Positions 29,874-37,810 are shown, counted from the first letter of the stretch. The stretch is DNA of 64,000 bases from Tritrichomonas musculus (GCA_039105265.1 JAPFFF010000017.1:806001-870000); one strand, 5' to 3'. Notes: generated by a model not told the origin, from the letters alone. Made by a program: numbers and translations.

Positions 29874-31010
29874 TTACAAACCAAAGTACAATTTATAATC
29901 TGTACCAAGTTTATCATAGTTATCAGCAACTTTCTTGGTATATGCAATAGGAACTTGTGCTAGTTTATTATTTTGAAGTTTACAAATGACATTACCATTA
30001 GAGTATGCTAAGAAAGTTGCAATTTCATTAAAGACTCTTCTACGTTTATCAAATTTCTTTTCAGTCTTGCCATAATCAACATGAACAAGAATTATATTTC
30101 CTTTCTTGTATGTTAGTAGACCTTTGTGCTTCTGTTTCTGCTGTATTTCCTGTAATTTACTTCTCATCATTCTTATATATCTCCATTCAAGGTCAGTATT
30201 ATTTTGCATTTGTGCAGGTGTATAGTAAATATATTTTCCTGGTAACTTTACTTCTGTTTCATCTTCGTCAGTATAATTGTAGTTTCTTAGTCTTAAGGAT
30301 CTATGAGGAGTATTATTATAGTAGAGTACCATTTGCTGCATAAAATTGTTGTTTGCTATTTTTGTGTCGTTTGCACCAAAAGAATTTCGTAAAGTTCGTA
30401 TTACAGAGTCTACAGTCTTATGGGCGAGAGCAAATGGAGAAGAATTTACTACAAATTTTATTCTGTATACTGACCAAGATTTAATAGAATTTACATCAAA
30501 TTCGTCATTGTATGTTGGCAATATTTTCTTTAGTATTCCTGTGTTATGATTGTTAATAATTTCCTCTAGTATTTTATCCTTACCTCTCAAGTTACTTTCA
30601 CGAACAATATTGTGAATTGCAGGAACAAATGAAACAGAATCATCTTCTAACCTAAGAGCAATAATATCATTCTTCACAGCAAGCAAACTTTTCTCTCCAT
30701 CACACTTGATAGTAACAATATTTACATCATATTTCACAATAATATTTACAATTTCCTCTGATAACGTTCCTGCTTTTCGATTTCCTATTGGCTCTACTAT
30801 CAAGAATCTTGTATTAACGTTAATCATGACAAGGTAAATAGTGTTCTTCACAAACATTAAATCTACTTCCCAGCAACCAGGTTCGTTACTAAAATTAGGT
30901 TTCATATACTGGGCACAGGATTTAAGTCTATAATCTTGTACATATGGTTCTTTGGGGATGTTGTGAAATTCAAAATACTTGTACTTACTACTAAATGGGT
31001 ATTTTAACAT
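29874..31010 (-). CDS. int: Retroviral-type integrase of element A
   Basis: The ATG at 31010 gives 378 residues. The rve-type core shows WEVDLMFV near residue 48 with the first catalytic Asp, then TIKCDGEKS near 103 with the second, then the helix VDSVIRTLRNSFG and YYNNTPHRSL near 228, the usual end of the core in Polinton integrases. A basic C-terminal domain (NIILVHVDYGKTEKKFDKRR, then FLAYSNGNVICKL) resembles the SH3-like tail. It would insert element DNA at 6-bp staggered sites, in keeping with the TTCGTT duplication. Two TATTTTTGT motifs and a short GC-rich repeat lie upstream. No chromodomain is evident, unlike the integrase of element B. Confidence 0.88.
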   Translation of the reverse strand: MLKYPFSSKYKYFEFHNIPKEPYVQDYRLKSCAQYMKPNFSNEPGCWEVDLMFVKNTIYLVMINVNTRFLIVEPIGNRKAGTLSEEIVNIIVKYDVNIVTIKCDGEKSLLAVKNDIIALRLEDDSVSFVPAIHNIVRESNLRGKDKILEEIINNHNTGILKKILPTYNDEFDVNSIKSWSVYRIKFVVNSSPFALAHKTVDSVIRTLRNSFGANDTKIANNNFMQQMVLYYNNTPHRSLRLRNYNYTDEDETEVKLPGKYIYYTPAQMQNNTDLEWRYIRMMRSKLQEIQQKQKHKGLLTYKKGNIILVHVDYGKTEKKFDKRRRVFNEIATFLAYSNGNVICKLQNNKLAQVPIAYTKKVADNYDKLGTDYKLYFGL

Positions 31011-31059
31011 GAGAGTTTTTAATGAAAACAATATTGTGAGTTAAGGTTGAGGGGGGAAA

Positions 31060-31068
31060 ACAAAAATA
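31060..31068 (-). promoter_or_regulatory. TATTTTTGT motif upstream of integrase of element A
   Basis: The minus strand reads TATTTTTGT 50 bases before the integrase ATG; a second copy lies at 31124-31132. Confidence 0.35.
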
Positions 31069-31073
31069 ATCTA

Positions 31074-31170
31074 GGTCACCGGGAAATTCGGGTCACCGGG
31101 AAATTCGGGTCACCGGAGGGAAAACAAAAATAAGGAAAAGTTTTTTGATTCGAGTCGGAGAAATCTCCGA
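31074..31170. repeat. 17-bp GC-rich direct repeats and a 7-bp hairpin upstream of the integrase
   Basis: GGTCACCGGGAAATTCG is repeated at 31074, 31091 and, in part, 31108. At 31155-31170 TCGGAGA and TCTCCGA form a perfect hairpin with a two-base loop. Both stand out as GC-rich islands in AT-rich sequence between the integrase and HNH genes. A terminator for the HNH gene is unlikely as the gene points this way with its stop at 31189; the hairpin follows that stop by about 20 bases, so a transcript-end role cannot be excluded. Confidence 0.5.
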
Positions 31171-31188
31171 GTCGAGTTTTCACATAAT

Positions 31189-31761
31189 TTAGTCTAGATC
31201 ATGAAGTTTCTTAAATGTTGCAAGAGATATTTTAACTTTCTTTCCTTCAATTGTCATTGGAACAACATAGAAATTACCACGTTTTCCTTCATTGATGTAC
31301 ATTTTTCGGTATGAAATACCATTGTAGTAATAAAAATTGTTATCATAATAGTAATAATTTTCAAATTCATAACCATTGTACTCTCTTACTATTATTGAAT
31401 CTTCTGGAATTTCGTTTACATATTCATAGCGCACACCTTTATTTGATGTTGTATTTCTCATGTTTTCGCTTCTTGTACACCACCTAAGATTCTCAAGATG
31501 ATAATCAGCACGATCATGATTAATATGATCAACTTCTGTTTTATGCTCAGGATCATTATTTGGTATAAATTGTAGAGCTATAAGTCTGTGCTTGAAATAA
31601 TGTTTCTTATTTAACATAATTCTAGGATATCCTTTGTCATTATACTCCTTTACTTCATAATGATTATCTTTTCGTCTTATCGTGAAAGGAAATGTTGATA
31701 GAATTTCATAATCATCATTGTTGAAAAGAGGAACAAATTCTGCAATATTTTCAGTTTCCAT
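31189..31761 (-). CDS. HNH homing-type endonuclease of element A
   Basis: This 190-residue protein starts at the ATG at 31761. Residues about 15-60 form a NUMOD4-like DNA-binding start (DYEILSTFPFTIRRKDNHYEV). The HNH core follows: FKHRLIALQFIPNN, then EVDHINHDRADYHLENLRWCT near 77-97, with the paired His-Asn-Asn pattern of the HNH_3 type. The last 80 residues add a tyrosine-rich domain (ENYYYYDNNFYYYN) and a basic end that may bind DNA. Such genes are common as selfish endonucleases in phages and giant viruses. Element B has a shorter homologue at 37811-38146. TATTTTTGA, a near match to the shared motif, lies just upstream. Confidence 0.85.
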   Translation of the reverse strand: METENIAEFVPLFNNDDYEILSTFPFTIRRKDNHYEVKEYNDKGYPRIMLNKKHYFKHRLIALQFIPNNDPEHKTEVDHINHDRADYHLENLRWCTRSENMRNTTSNKGVRYEYVNEIPEDSIIVREYNGYEFENYYYYDNNFYYYNGISYRKMYINEGKRGNFYVVPMTIEGKKVKISLATFKKLHDLD

Positions 31762-31848
31762 AATTTGTGTAAATCAAAAATAAAATAAAATATGATTTTA
31801 GAAAATTATTATTTTTGAGAGTAGAAATTCCTACGGTCGAAATTCTAC

Positions 31849-33792
31849 TTACTGAACTTGTGAATTTGGTGGGGATTCGTCATCTATGTAAACAAGTCCG
31901 TCGAGATTCATAAGGAAATAGGTATCTCGGGTTATGAAAAGTTGAACGGGGGGTGGATGAACGATGTTGCCAGAAGGTTCAATAACATTGTAATAAGTAT
32001 CATTAACTCCAGTAAATAAAGGTTGTCCTTGTATTTGAATCTGGCAATTTCCTAAACCTGAGTCAATAGCGTCAAAACAATAACCGGCACTACTTCTTTC
32101 AGCTTGAATGTTGAAAACAAAACTACTAGCATCACTGAGAGTATTTTTATAACGAGTACCATCAGCAGAGTTCTTTGGCATAGTCATACTATCTTCAAAT
32201 TCTTTTGTACACTGTAGTGTAATAGCGTCTAAGTCTCCTGCTGTAAGTTGATTTTCAAAGAACCTTGCACCTATAGTAGAAACATTTTCATCAGGAAAAT
32301 TCTTACCACCAATATTCAAATAGCAATTTGAATAAACAGGATTTTCAAAAACTGTAAGATCATTATGATGTTTAGGAAACATGATAGAAAGTGTAGTAAC
32401 ATTTATAAGAGGAATATTGAGAGTAGACTTAATTCCATTTGCTGCTGGCGCTATTGGAAAAGAATGATAATCTACTTTCTGCGATGGAATTATGATTCCC
32501 TTTGACAGTATTTCTTCTATACCGTGCCTAGTAGACTCACATACGCCAAATCCCTGCATGTTAGACTTACATAAGGTAATTGTCATTCTGTTTACAGTGA
32601 GGGTAGCAGACTGTGATATATAATGTGAACTTAATAATTTATTAGCTTCAGTTTTAGATACAAAATTAATAGAAACGTTACCAGCTGGGTGTTTCGATGA
32701 AGGTATACTACCATGCTGTTTAATATAATGAGCTTTACATATTTCTTTATTATCTTCTGTCTTAGTTATTCCTAACTCTGTAAATTCTTCATCAGTATAG
32801 CTGAATAAAAATGTGAAAGTTTCAAGAAGATCATCTACCGGAATATTTGTTGAAGCTGGCGTGTATTTGTCTCTTAATTCATATTTTAATTGATATTTGG
32901 TTTTTTCAGGTTCAGGTTCAGGATCAGGTTTCTGGCCAGGACCTGGAATCACAGCTTCATTTCCAATTTGTGTAAATTGATGTTTGAGATGACCATGAAC
33001 CGTAATTTGTTTAAGTTTATCAAGTTCCTCGGTACTTACACTTTCATTATCTTCGAGAAAAGCTTTTGTTTCGGCAACAGTGTAAGGATCTATAGCAGCC
33101 CAAACCAAACCTGCAGGAGTAACTTGGAATCTTATGGAAAGATCTCCTATGATACCATTTGGAAATAAATCAAAAGCCTGAAGTGCAAGAAGATCATCAA
33201 AAGGAACATTAAGATCGAAATCAACAGAAGTTTTACCATTTTCTTTGAAATTGTTGAGATTGACATATGTTCCTGCTACTGTTTGTGAGTATGAAGCTAC
33301 ATTTTCCCATAGGCTGTGAACAAATCTTCTTCGCTTCTTTTCTGTTTCTGGCTTAACTGCAGAATAGAGAAAACCTTCTCGCACACACTCATTTTGCTGA
33401 TATCCGACATTGACATTATTATGTAAAATTTCAAGTCTATCAAAAATCTGATTTGAAGATTTGAGTCCTACAAATAATTTATAAAAGTTGTTTGGATCAT
33501 CTATCTGCTGGAGTTTGCTGAGATCAGTATTGAGCTGCAAATCAAGTTTGACATGAAAAGTTAAAAAACCTTTGTCAACATCACTTATAAAATGATCTGG
33601 GTGAGTAAGAGAAATTTGAGAATATTGTCCTTGGTGAAAGGGTGCAGGTTGATCGTGACAGTCAACAGTCCTAAAGGAAAAAGATCTAGTACCATCATTT
33701 TTATTAATCATAGATCTCATTTGTTCAAAAGTCTGAAGTACGTTTCCAGCTTCTATTTTATAATTGTGAGCTCGCTCGTTTCTGTATAACAT
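31849..33792 (-). CDS. mcp: Major capsid protein (double jelly-roll) of element A
   Basis: This 647-residue protein is encoded from the ATG at 33792. Its N-terminal half matches the capsid protein of element B in pattern: FLTFHVKLDL, then KLFVGLKSSNQIFDRLEI, NNVNVGYQQNECVREGFL, and FDLNVPFDDLLALQAFDLFPNGI, with LSIRFQVTPAGLVW. Between the two presumed jelly-rolls lies a proline/glutamate linker (PGPGQKPDPEPEPEK near residue 290) and an extra segment of about 85 residues before the second half resumes at VSINFVSK and LTVNRMTITL. It would form the pseudo-hexameric capsomers of an icosahedral particle. It starts 44 bases from the divergent pVI-like gene. Confidence 0.8.
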   Translation of the reverse strand: MLYRNERAHNYKIEAGNVLQTFEQMRSMINKNDGTRSFSFRTVDCHDQPAPFHQGQYSQISLTHPDHFISDVDKGFLTFHVKLDLQLNTDLSKLQQIDDPNNFYKLFVGLKSSNQIFDRLEILHNNVNVGYQQNECVREGFLYSAVKPETEKKRRRFVHSLWENVASYSQTVAGTYVNLNNFKENGKTSVDFDLNVPFDDLLALQAFDLFPNGIIGDLSIRFQVTPAGLVWAAIDPYTVAETKAFLEDNESVSTEELDKLKQITVHGHLKHQFTQIGNEAVIPGPGQKPDPEPEPEKTKYQLKYELRDKYTPASTNIPVDDLLETFTFLFSYTDEEFTELGITKTEDNKEICKAHYIKQHGSIPSSKHPAGNVSINFVSKTEANKLLSSHYISQSATLTVNRMTITLCKSNMQGFGVCESTRHGIEEILSKGIIIPSQKVDYHSFPIAPAANGIKSTLNIPLINVTTLSIMFPKHHNDLTVFENPVYSNCYLNIGGKNFPDENVSTIGARFFENQLTAGDLDAITLQCTKEFEDSMTMPKNSADGTRYKNTLSDASSFVFNIQAERSSAGYCFDAIDSGLGNCQIQIQGQPLFTGVNDTYYNVIEPSGNIVHPPPVQLFITRDTYFLMNLDGLVYIDDESPPNSQVQ

Positions 33793-33836
33793 TTGATAGC
33801 GAACAAAACTAGATATTTACTGAAAAAGAAATCAAA

Positions 33837-34091
33837 ATGGCAGCTGGGATTTGGAAGAAACTTAAAAATGCTGTGAAGAATGTTGGAGGAAAAATAAAAG
33901 ATCTAGCAACAAAGGCTATTAAATCTATACCTAAAGTCATAGACACAGGAAAGAAGATTTTTGATAAAGTTAAGCCCGCTTTAGAGTTCATACCTGGAGT
34001 AAATGGAATTGTAGATACTATTGACAAAGGTCTGAATTATGCTGACAAATTTGGAAAGATTGGAAAGTCTATCATAGATGAAGTTAAATAA
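33837..34091 (+). CDS. pVI-like amphipathic peptide of element A
   Basis: This 84-residue protein reads as a chain of amphipathic helices: IWKKLKNAVKNVGGKIKDL, then ATKAIKSIPKVIDTGKKIF, then a hydrophobic FIPGVNGIVDTID turn. Small proteins of this kind next to the capsid gene are known in Polintons and resemble the adenovirus pVI membrane-lytic/minor capsid protein. Element B has a 151-residue counterpart at 42982-43437. It is divergent from the capsid gene. Confidence 0.6.
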   Translation: MAAGIWKKLKNAVKNVGGKIKDLATKAIKSIPKVIDTGKKIFDKVKPALEFIPGVNGIVDTIDKGLNYADKFGKIGKSIIDEVK

Positions 34092-34112
34092 AAATAGATG
34101 TATATGTATATA

Positions 34113-34121
34113 TATTTTTGT
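34113..34121 (+). promoter_or_regulatory. TATTTTTGT motif upstream of gene at 34132
   Basis: The nonamer lies 10 bases before the ATG, in the short gap after the pVI-like gene. Confidence 0.4.
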
Positions 34122-34131
34122 GAGAAAACAA

Positions 34132-34530
34132 ATGTCGGTACAAATATTAAACGAAATTCGTGATGATGTAAAATTATTTCACTCTCTAGAAGAATTTGAT
34201 TTGTATTATCAGAAGAATAAAGAAAAATTGGAAGGAAAGACAACTTGTATTTTGAATAAACTTTTCAAGATCGAGTTGCCTGATGGAAGTGTATATAGAA
34301 TCACGAAGAAAAATTGTGGTTCAGGAAAAGGAAAGACTCTCACAGGAGAAATTTGTTTGAAGAAAATTCAACAGAAAGAAGATGAACAGCAGCAACTATG
34401 GGAAATTGCAATTGAGTCTGTAAAAGCTGATATTGCAAACATGAAAACAAAGATAGAGGAAATCAAAAATACTGTAAATTCTGTTGTGAAAGTTGTGAAT
34501 GATATTCTACAACAAGAACAAAAATACTAG
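34132..34530 (+). CDS. Small orphan protein of element A with C-terminal coiled coil
   Basis: The ATG at 34132 gives 132 residues; the frame extends upstream but would overlap the preceding gene. The N-terminal 80 residues look globular (MSVQILNEIRDDVKLF, then KTTCILNKLFKIELPDGS), with a glycine/lysine-rich turn (NCGSGKGKTLTGE). The last 50 residues form a coiled coil (ADIANMKTKIEEIKNTVNS). GSGKGKT resembles a P-loop, but the protein is too short for a P-loop ATPase, so I do not call one. The family is unknown. Confidence 0.6.
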   Translation: MSVQILNEIRDDVKLFHSLEEFDLYYQKNKEKLEGKTTCILNKLFKIELPDGSVYRITKKNCGSGKGKTLTGEICLKKIQQKEDEQQQLWEIAIESVKADIANMKTKIEEIKNTVNSVVKVVNDILQQEQKY

Positions 34531-34539
34531 ATTTTGAGT

Positions 34540-34779
34540 TTAGAAATTATTTTTAGTTACCACGCTGTGGTTTAGAGAGAGCATATGAAAGTTTAAAGGT
34601 TGTGCTGTTTTTGGTGGAAGTTCATGATTTATACTACCTTTTTCTTCAAACTTCTTTACTGTTGGTGCGGAATTCTTTCTTGTTCTTTCTTTTTGTTGTT
34701 TTAGTCTCTGTCTGTCAAAATAATTTTGATGTTTGCTATCGTGCAATGTTCTTCGTCTCTCAAAACAATTTTCACTCAT
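34540..34779 (-). CDS. Small basic orphan protein of element A
   Basis: This 79-residue protein is rich in Arg, Lys and His (ERRRTLHDSKHQNYFDRQRLK). It starts at an ATG 15 bases from the divergent ATG at 34795 and ends 9 bases from the facing gene. Its coherent spacing between neighbours is the best support that it is real. It may bind nucleic acid. No family is recognised. Confidence 0.45.
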   Translation of the reverse strand: MSENCFERRRTLHDSKHQNYFDRQRLKQQKERTRKNSAPTVKKFEEKGSINHELPPKTAQPLNFHMLSLNHSVVTKNNF

Positions 34780-34794
34780 TTATTTGTATTGAAA

Positions 34795-35025
34795 ATGGCA
34801 GATCTAAATGAGTATAAGCGTGAAATTCCTACTCTGAAACAAATAAAGCGAAATTTGAAAGAAAGAGTATATGACACAAAACAGCATCTAAACAATATCA
34901 AGACAGGTATGCTTGGCAGTAACGGTCTTGCAATAAGAGAAAGTTTGATAGAAGATATAAATTCTCTCAAGGAAAAGGTAGCAAAGCTGGAAGCAGAACT
35001 TAGAGACTTAACAAAAGGTGAGTAA
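34795..35025 (+). CDS. Small coiled-coil protein of element A
   Basis: From the ATG at 34795 the product is 76 residues (MADLNEYKREIPTLKQIK...). It is almost wholly helical, with a heptad-like tail (LIEDINSLKEKVAKLEAEL). The frame is open upstream but would run through the divergent promoter region, so the inner ATG is preferred. It is followed at once by the orphan family gene at 35048. The function is unknown. Confidence 0.55.
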   Translation: MADLNEYKREIPTLKQIKRNLKERVYDTKQHLNNIKTGMLGSNGLAIRESLIEDINSLKEKVAKLEAELRDLTKGE

Positions 35026-35047
35026 AAATTGTTTTAACAAGAGTGAA

Positions 35048-35587
35048 ATGAGCTTGCATAGGGCACGAATATTAAGTTCTGAAAACGATAGCAGCTGCAA
35101 ACAAGAGCAAAATACAAATGTGAATATAAAAATTAAACCTCCATCATATCCTAATGTTCCTCCACCACAAAATTATCCTCAAGTAAGAAACATAAATTTT
35201 ACTCAAACTGGGGAGAATGTTCAATCTCCATCACAACCTCAAACAAATCTTCTTACAAACGAACTTGAGAATTTGGAAATGAAAAATAAATTTCTAGAAA
35301 CACTGTTGAACATCTATGAACTTAATCCTCTTAGAATTAACAACTATCTTGTCTGTCATAGCAATTCTCTTATGGAACTTATAAAAATCTTAACAAGAGC
35401 TGACAAAGTTGAGCTTGTTATAGATGAAGAAGAAGGATGTACAGGATGCTTATCTAACACAAAGTATATGAACATCCAGAGAATTCTTGTTACAAAAGAT
35501 GATAAAACTCTGGATTTAAAAATATGTTTTAATGAAATTTATAGTCAACTTGTACGATATGGTATTTCTACTAAAATGTGTATCTAA
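35048..35587 (+). CDS. Conserved Polinton orphan family protein, copy in element A
   Basis: The ATG at 35048 gives 179 residues. The first 75 are disordered and Pro/Asn/Gln-rich, with NFTQTGE, which resembles a dynein light-chain docking motif. The last 100 residues form a folded domain shared with the protein at 46211-46735 of element B: LLNIYE, a C-terminal (V)EL(V)IDEEEGCTGCL, then KYMNIQRILVTKDDKTLDLK and YSQLVRYGISTKMCI align with VEVQLNEDVGCCAAK, IDAIKIIKDNGEVVIDLK and YNELVNNYHVCLKYCI. The E-(D/E)-x-G-C motif and C-terminal Cys are kept. The role is unknown; association with capsid and ATPase genes suggests a structural or assembly function. Confidence 0.65.
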   Translation: MSLHRARILSSENDSSCKQEQNTNVNIKIKPPSYPNVPPPQNYPQVRNINFTQTGENVQSPSQPQTNLLTNELENLEMKNKFLETLLNIYELNPLRINNYLVCHSNSLMELIKILTRADKVELVIDEEEGCTGCLSNTKYMNIQRILVTKDDKTLDLKICFNEIYSQLVRYGISTKMCI

Positions 35588-35605
35588 AAGCTGAAATTTA
35601 GTTTA

Positions 35606-35614
35606 TATTTTTGT
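35606..35614 (+). promoter_or_regulatory. TATTTTTGT motif upstream of membrane peptide gene
   Basis: The nonamer lies 8 bases before the ATG at 35623. Confidence 0.4.
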
Positions 35615-35622
35615 TGTCCAAA

Positions 35623-35742
35623 ATGATATCAGAATTGTTGTTGTTTGTTGTTGTTGTGGAGCTCGGTATAATAATTTATGGTCTAACCGAAGACAAAACT
35701 CCAGAACTTACAGAAGAGATGAGAGCCAAACTGTACTCATAA
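35623..35742 (+). CDS. 39-residue single-pass membrane peptide of element A
   Basis: A short frame begins MISELLLFVVVVELG, continues IIIYGLTEDKTPE and ends LYS. The first 20 residues form a strong hydrophobic helix, followed by a charged tail. It starts 8 bases after a TATTTTTGT motif and fills the gap between the orphan family gene and the ATPase. Small membrane proteins are common in tailless icosahedral viruses with similar capsids. The case rests on context and composition. Confidence 0.5.
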   Translation: MISELLLFVVVVELGIIIYGLTEDKTPELTEEMRAKLYS

Positions 35743-35773
35743 CCTTTATCATAATCTAAATGATAAAAAAAGG

Positions 35774-36661
35774 ATGATTCCAACGAGATTCAATTATAAA
35801 GAAATATACTTTTCTGACTCTGATGAAGATAAGATTGATATAGATGATGAAAATGAAAATGAAACTGAAACTGAATTTGATATCGATGCTGAAATGACAA
35901 GAGCATATAGGAAAAATGAAGGTAAAATTCTTGCAGAGAGTATTAGACCAATAGCAGAAGGAATTTTTGCATACTACAATTCTCTAAATATTTTGGTAGG
36001 AAACCAGGGTCGCGGAAAGACTCATATAATGCTGAGAGACATAATTCAGATTTCGAGACTGCCAAACTCCAATTTTCATCTTATAGTTTATATCAGCAAG
36101 AATGGTAGTATCAATGATAGTACTTTTGAAGCACAACAAGATTTAATAAAATTACCTGTGCATGTTGTTTCAGATGCAAATGCTGAAAAATATCTAAAGG
36201 AACTTGATCTTTGGAAAGAACTATATGACAAATATAGTTCAACTCCAAAAATAACAATTGACAATAATAAACTTCAGCAGATGTTTGAATTCTTGCATAT
36301 CAAAAAACTCGGTAAACCAAATTCTCCTTTAAATACTATTATCTTGTGTGAAGATTTTGTGAAAAGTAAACTTATAAAATCATCTTACTTTACAAACTAC
36401 ATTACACAACTTCGTCATAAACATTCTCTAGTTTACATAAATGTACAATTTTTCAAATCAATACCCACAGATTTCAAGACAAATTGTACAACATTCTTTA
36501 TCTTCTCAGGATTCTCAAGACAAAAAATAAACTATGTTTATCAACAAGTATCATTACCAATAGAGTTTGAAGATTTGTGGTTTCGGTACAAAATGATGAA
36601 GAACCATGATTTTGTTTTAGTAAATGTCCGTGAAAATGATATTAGATTTATTACAGTATAA
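35774..36661 (+). CDS. Packaging ATPase (FtsK/HerA-A32 type) of element A
   Basis: This 295-residue protein has an acidic N-terminus and then NILVGNQGRGKTHIML at about residues 71-86, a Walker A loop. FHLIVYISKNG follows as the next strand. NTIILCEDFVKS near 190 is the Walker B strand with acidic residues, and LVYINVQFFKSIP with CTTFFIFSGFS matches the downstream sensor strands of A32-like ATPases. The family drives DNA into capsids. Element B has a homologue at 42097-42963, confirming the assignment. The gene lies near the right end of A, next to the gene interrupted by element B. Confidence 0.85.
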   Translation: MIPTRFNYKEIYFSDSDEDKIDIDDENENETETEFDIDAEMTRAYRKNEGKILAESIRPIAEGIFAYYNSLNILVGNQGRGKTHIMLRDIIQISRLPNSNFHLIVYISKNGSINDSTFEAQQDLIKLPVHVVSDANAEKYLKELDLWKELYDKYSSTPKITIDNNKLQQMFEFLHIKKLGKPNSPLNTIILCEDFVKSKLIKSSYFTNYITQLRHKHSLVYINVQFFKSIPTDFKTNCTTFFIFSGFSRQKINYVYQQVSLPIEFEDLWFRYKMMKNHDFVLVNVRENDIRFITV

Positions 36662-36771
36662 GTTCCTGATGGTGACCTACAAAGATTTCAGGTTCAGCTA
36701 AGTTATATTTTTGTCTAAGTTCTTTGATTTTGGATTTCGTAAACATACTTGTTCTCTCTAAACTATAATGG
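36651..36771 (-). pseudogene. Inner part of the right-terminal gene of element A, interrupted by element B
   Basis: The minus strand upstream of the stop at 36651 encodes a short charged helical segment (TKSKIKELRQKYNLAEPE). It meets the left end of element B at 36772. Another part of a minus-strand terminal gene lies beyond the right end of B. The insertion of one Polinton into another explains the break. The stop overlaps the end of the ATPase gene by 11 bases. Confidence 0.6.
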
Positions 36772-37211
36772 AGTAGTATATACGAGTCGGTTTCCGTTGG
36801 GGCCACGCTACGCTTAAGCCCACACGTCAACACGAACTCGTGATAAAAATAAAAAATAAAAATGATAAAAATAAAAATAAAAAAATAAAAAAAAATAAAA
36901 AAAAATTTTTCTTCAACTTGTTTTTTTCTTGAAGTACTACTAGGGACCTAAACAACTACCTCGGGTCCCCACTACTACTAGGGACCTAAACAACTACCTC
37001 GGGTCCCCACTACTACTAGGGACCTAAACAACTACCTCGGGTCCCCACTACTTGTTTTTTCTTGAAGTACTACTAGGGACCTAAACAACTACCTCGGGTC
37101 CCCACTACTACTAGGGACCTAAACAACTACCTCGGGTCCCCACTACTACTAGGGACCTAAACAACTACCTCTTGAAGTACTACTAGGGACCTAAACAACT
37201 ACCTCGGGTCC
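36772..37211. repeat. Left terminal inverted repeat of element B, with seven-unit tandem array
   Basis: The first 165 bases match the inverse of about 60826-60990. Then, from about 36937, a unit built on CTAGGGACCTAAACAAC and TACCTCGGGTCCCCAC (about 38 bases) occurs seven times, with occasional ACTTGTTTTTTCTTGAAG spacers. Confidence 0.9.
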
Positions 37212-37212
37212 C

Positions 37213-37461
37213 TCATAGTCTATTTTGATGTTCAGCTATAGAGATACGTGCACCAATTGACTTCAATAATAACTTAGCTTTTTCAATGTCTTCAAAGAGT
37301 TCTTTGTATGACTTGATTATATTTATCATTATATCGAATTGACTAGCTATTTTATCATCATCTTCATTCATACATTTTCCAAATATCTTGTCTTTAATAA
37401 CTTTAAATTTTGCATATAGAGCTTCTGCGTCATTATTCAGTCCGTTAATAGCGCTATTCAT
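37213..37461 (-). CDS. Small helical orphan protein of element B
   Basis: This 82-residue protein starts at the ATG at 37461 and ends at the inner edge of the left terminal array. It is largely helical (NDAEALYAKFKVIKDKIF, then YKELFEDIEKAKLLLKSI). TATTTTTGT lies 5 bases upstream of the ATG on the minus strand. The role is unknown. Its place, transcribed outward toward the left terminus, is unlike that of the left-terminal gene of element A. Confidence 0.55.
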   Translation of the reverse strand: MNSAINGLNNDAEALYAKFKVIKDKIFGKCMNEDDDKIASQFDIMINIIKSYKELFEDIEKAKLLLKSIGARISIAEHQNRL

Positions 37462-37466
37462 TTAAG

Positions 37467-37475
37467 ACAAAAATA
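37467..37475 (-). promoter_or_regulatory. TATTTTTGT motif upstream of gene at 37461
   Basis: The minus strand reads TATTTTTGT, then 5 bases, then the ATG. Confidence 0.4.
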
Positions 37476-37501
37476 AAAAAATAACAATAAAATAAAAGAA
37501 G

Positions 37502-37759
37502 TTAAATTTTACTAAGTAGTTCGTCTATATGAGGTAGTTCAGTTTTTTCAGTTTGAACACCTACATCTAGAAGTTCTTCTTTCTCTTCTTCTTTCTCTTC
37601 TTCTTCTTTCTCTTGATGTTCATAATAGTTTTTATACAAGTTTACTCGCTTTTTTTTCTTTGGAAACTTGATAACGTTTTTTTCTTTGTCATCGAGAGGA
37701 TAATAAAGAGGTCCTTTATCATCAATTCCTTCAACAATGATTGTCCCCCACTTGCTCAT
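37502..37759 (-). CDS. Small acidic-tailed protein of element B with LC8-like motif
   Basis: This 85-residue protein starts at an ATG placed immediately after a minus-strand TATTTTTGT. A basic patch (KFPKKKKRVNLYKNYY) is followed by a Glu/Lys run (EKEEEEKEEEKEELL) and then DVGVQTEKTELP, which fits the dynein light-chain LC8 docking consensus. No fold is evident. It could be a linear-motif adaptor. The family is unknown. Confidence 0.55.
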   Translation of the reverse strand: MSKWGTIIVEGIDDKGPLYYPLDDKEKNVIKFPKKKKRVNLYKNYYEHQEKEEEEKEEEKEELLDVGVQTEKTELPHIDELLSKI

Positions 37760-37768
37760 ACAAAAATA
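37760..37768 (-). promoter_or_regulatory. TATTTTTGT motif directly abutting the ATG at 37759
   Basis: On the minus strand the nonamer is followed without a gap by ATG, so if it is a transcription signal the leader would be almost absent. Confidence 0.4.
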
Positions 37769-37810
37769 AAAATGAAATGAAAATATTTAAATCATTCAAA
37801 AAGTGAGAAA

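Noticed and set aside
34132-34530. GSGKGKT as a P-loop ATPase
   Set aside because: The protein has 132 residues, lacks a Walker B strand, and the loop is not preceded by a hydrophobic beta-strand of the usual kind.
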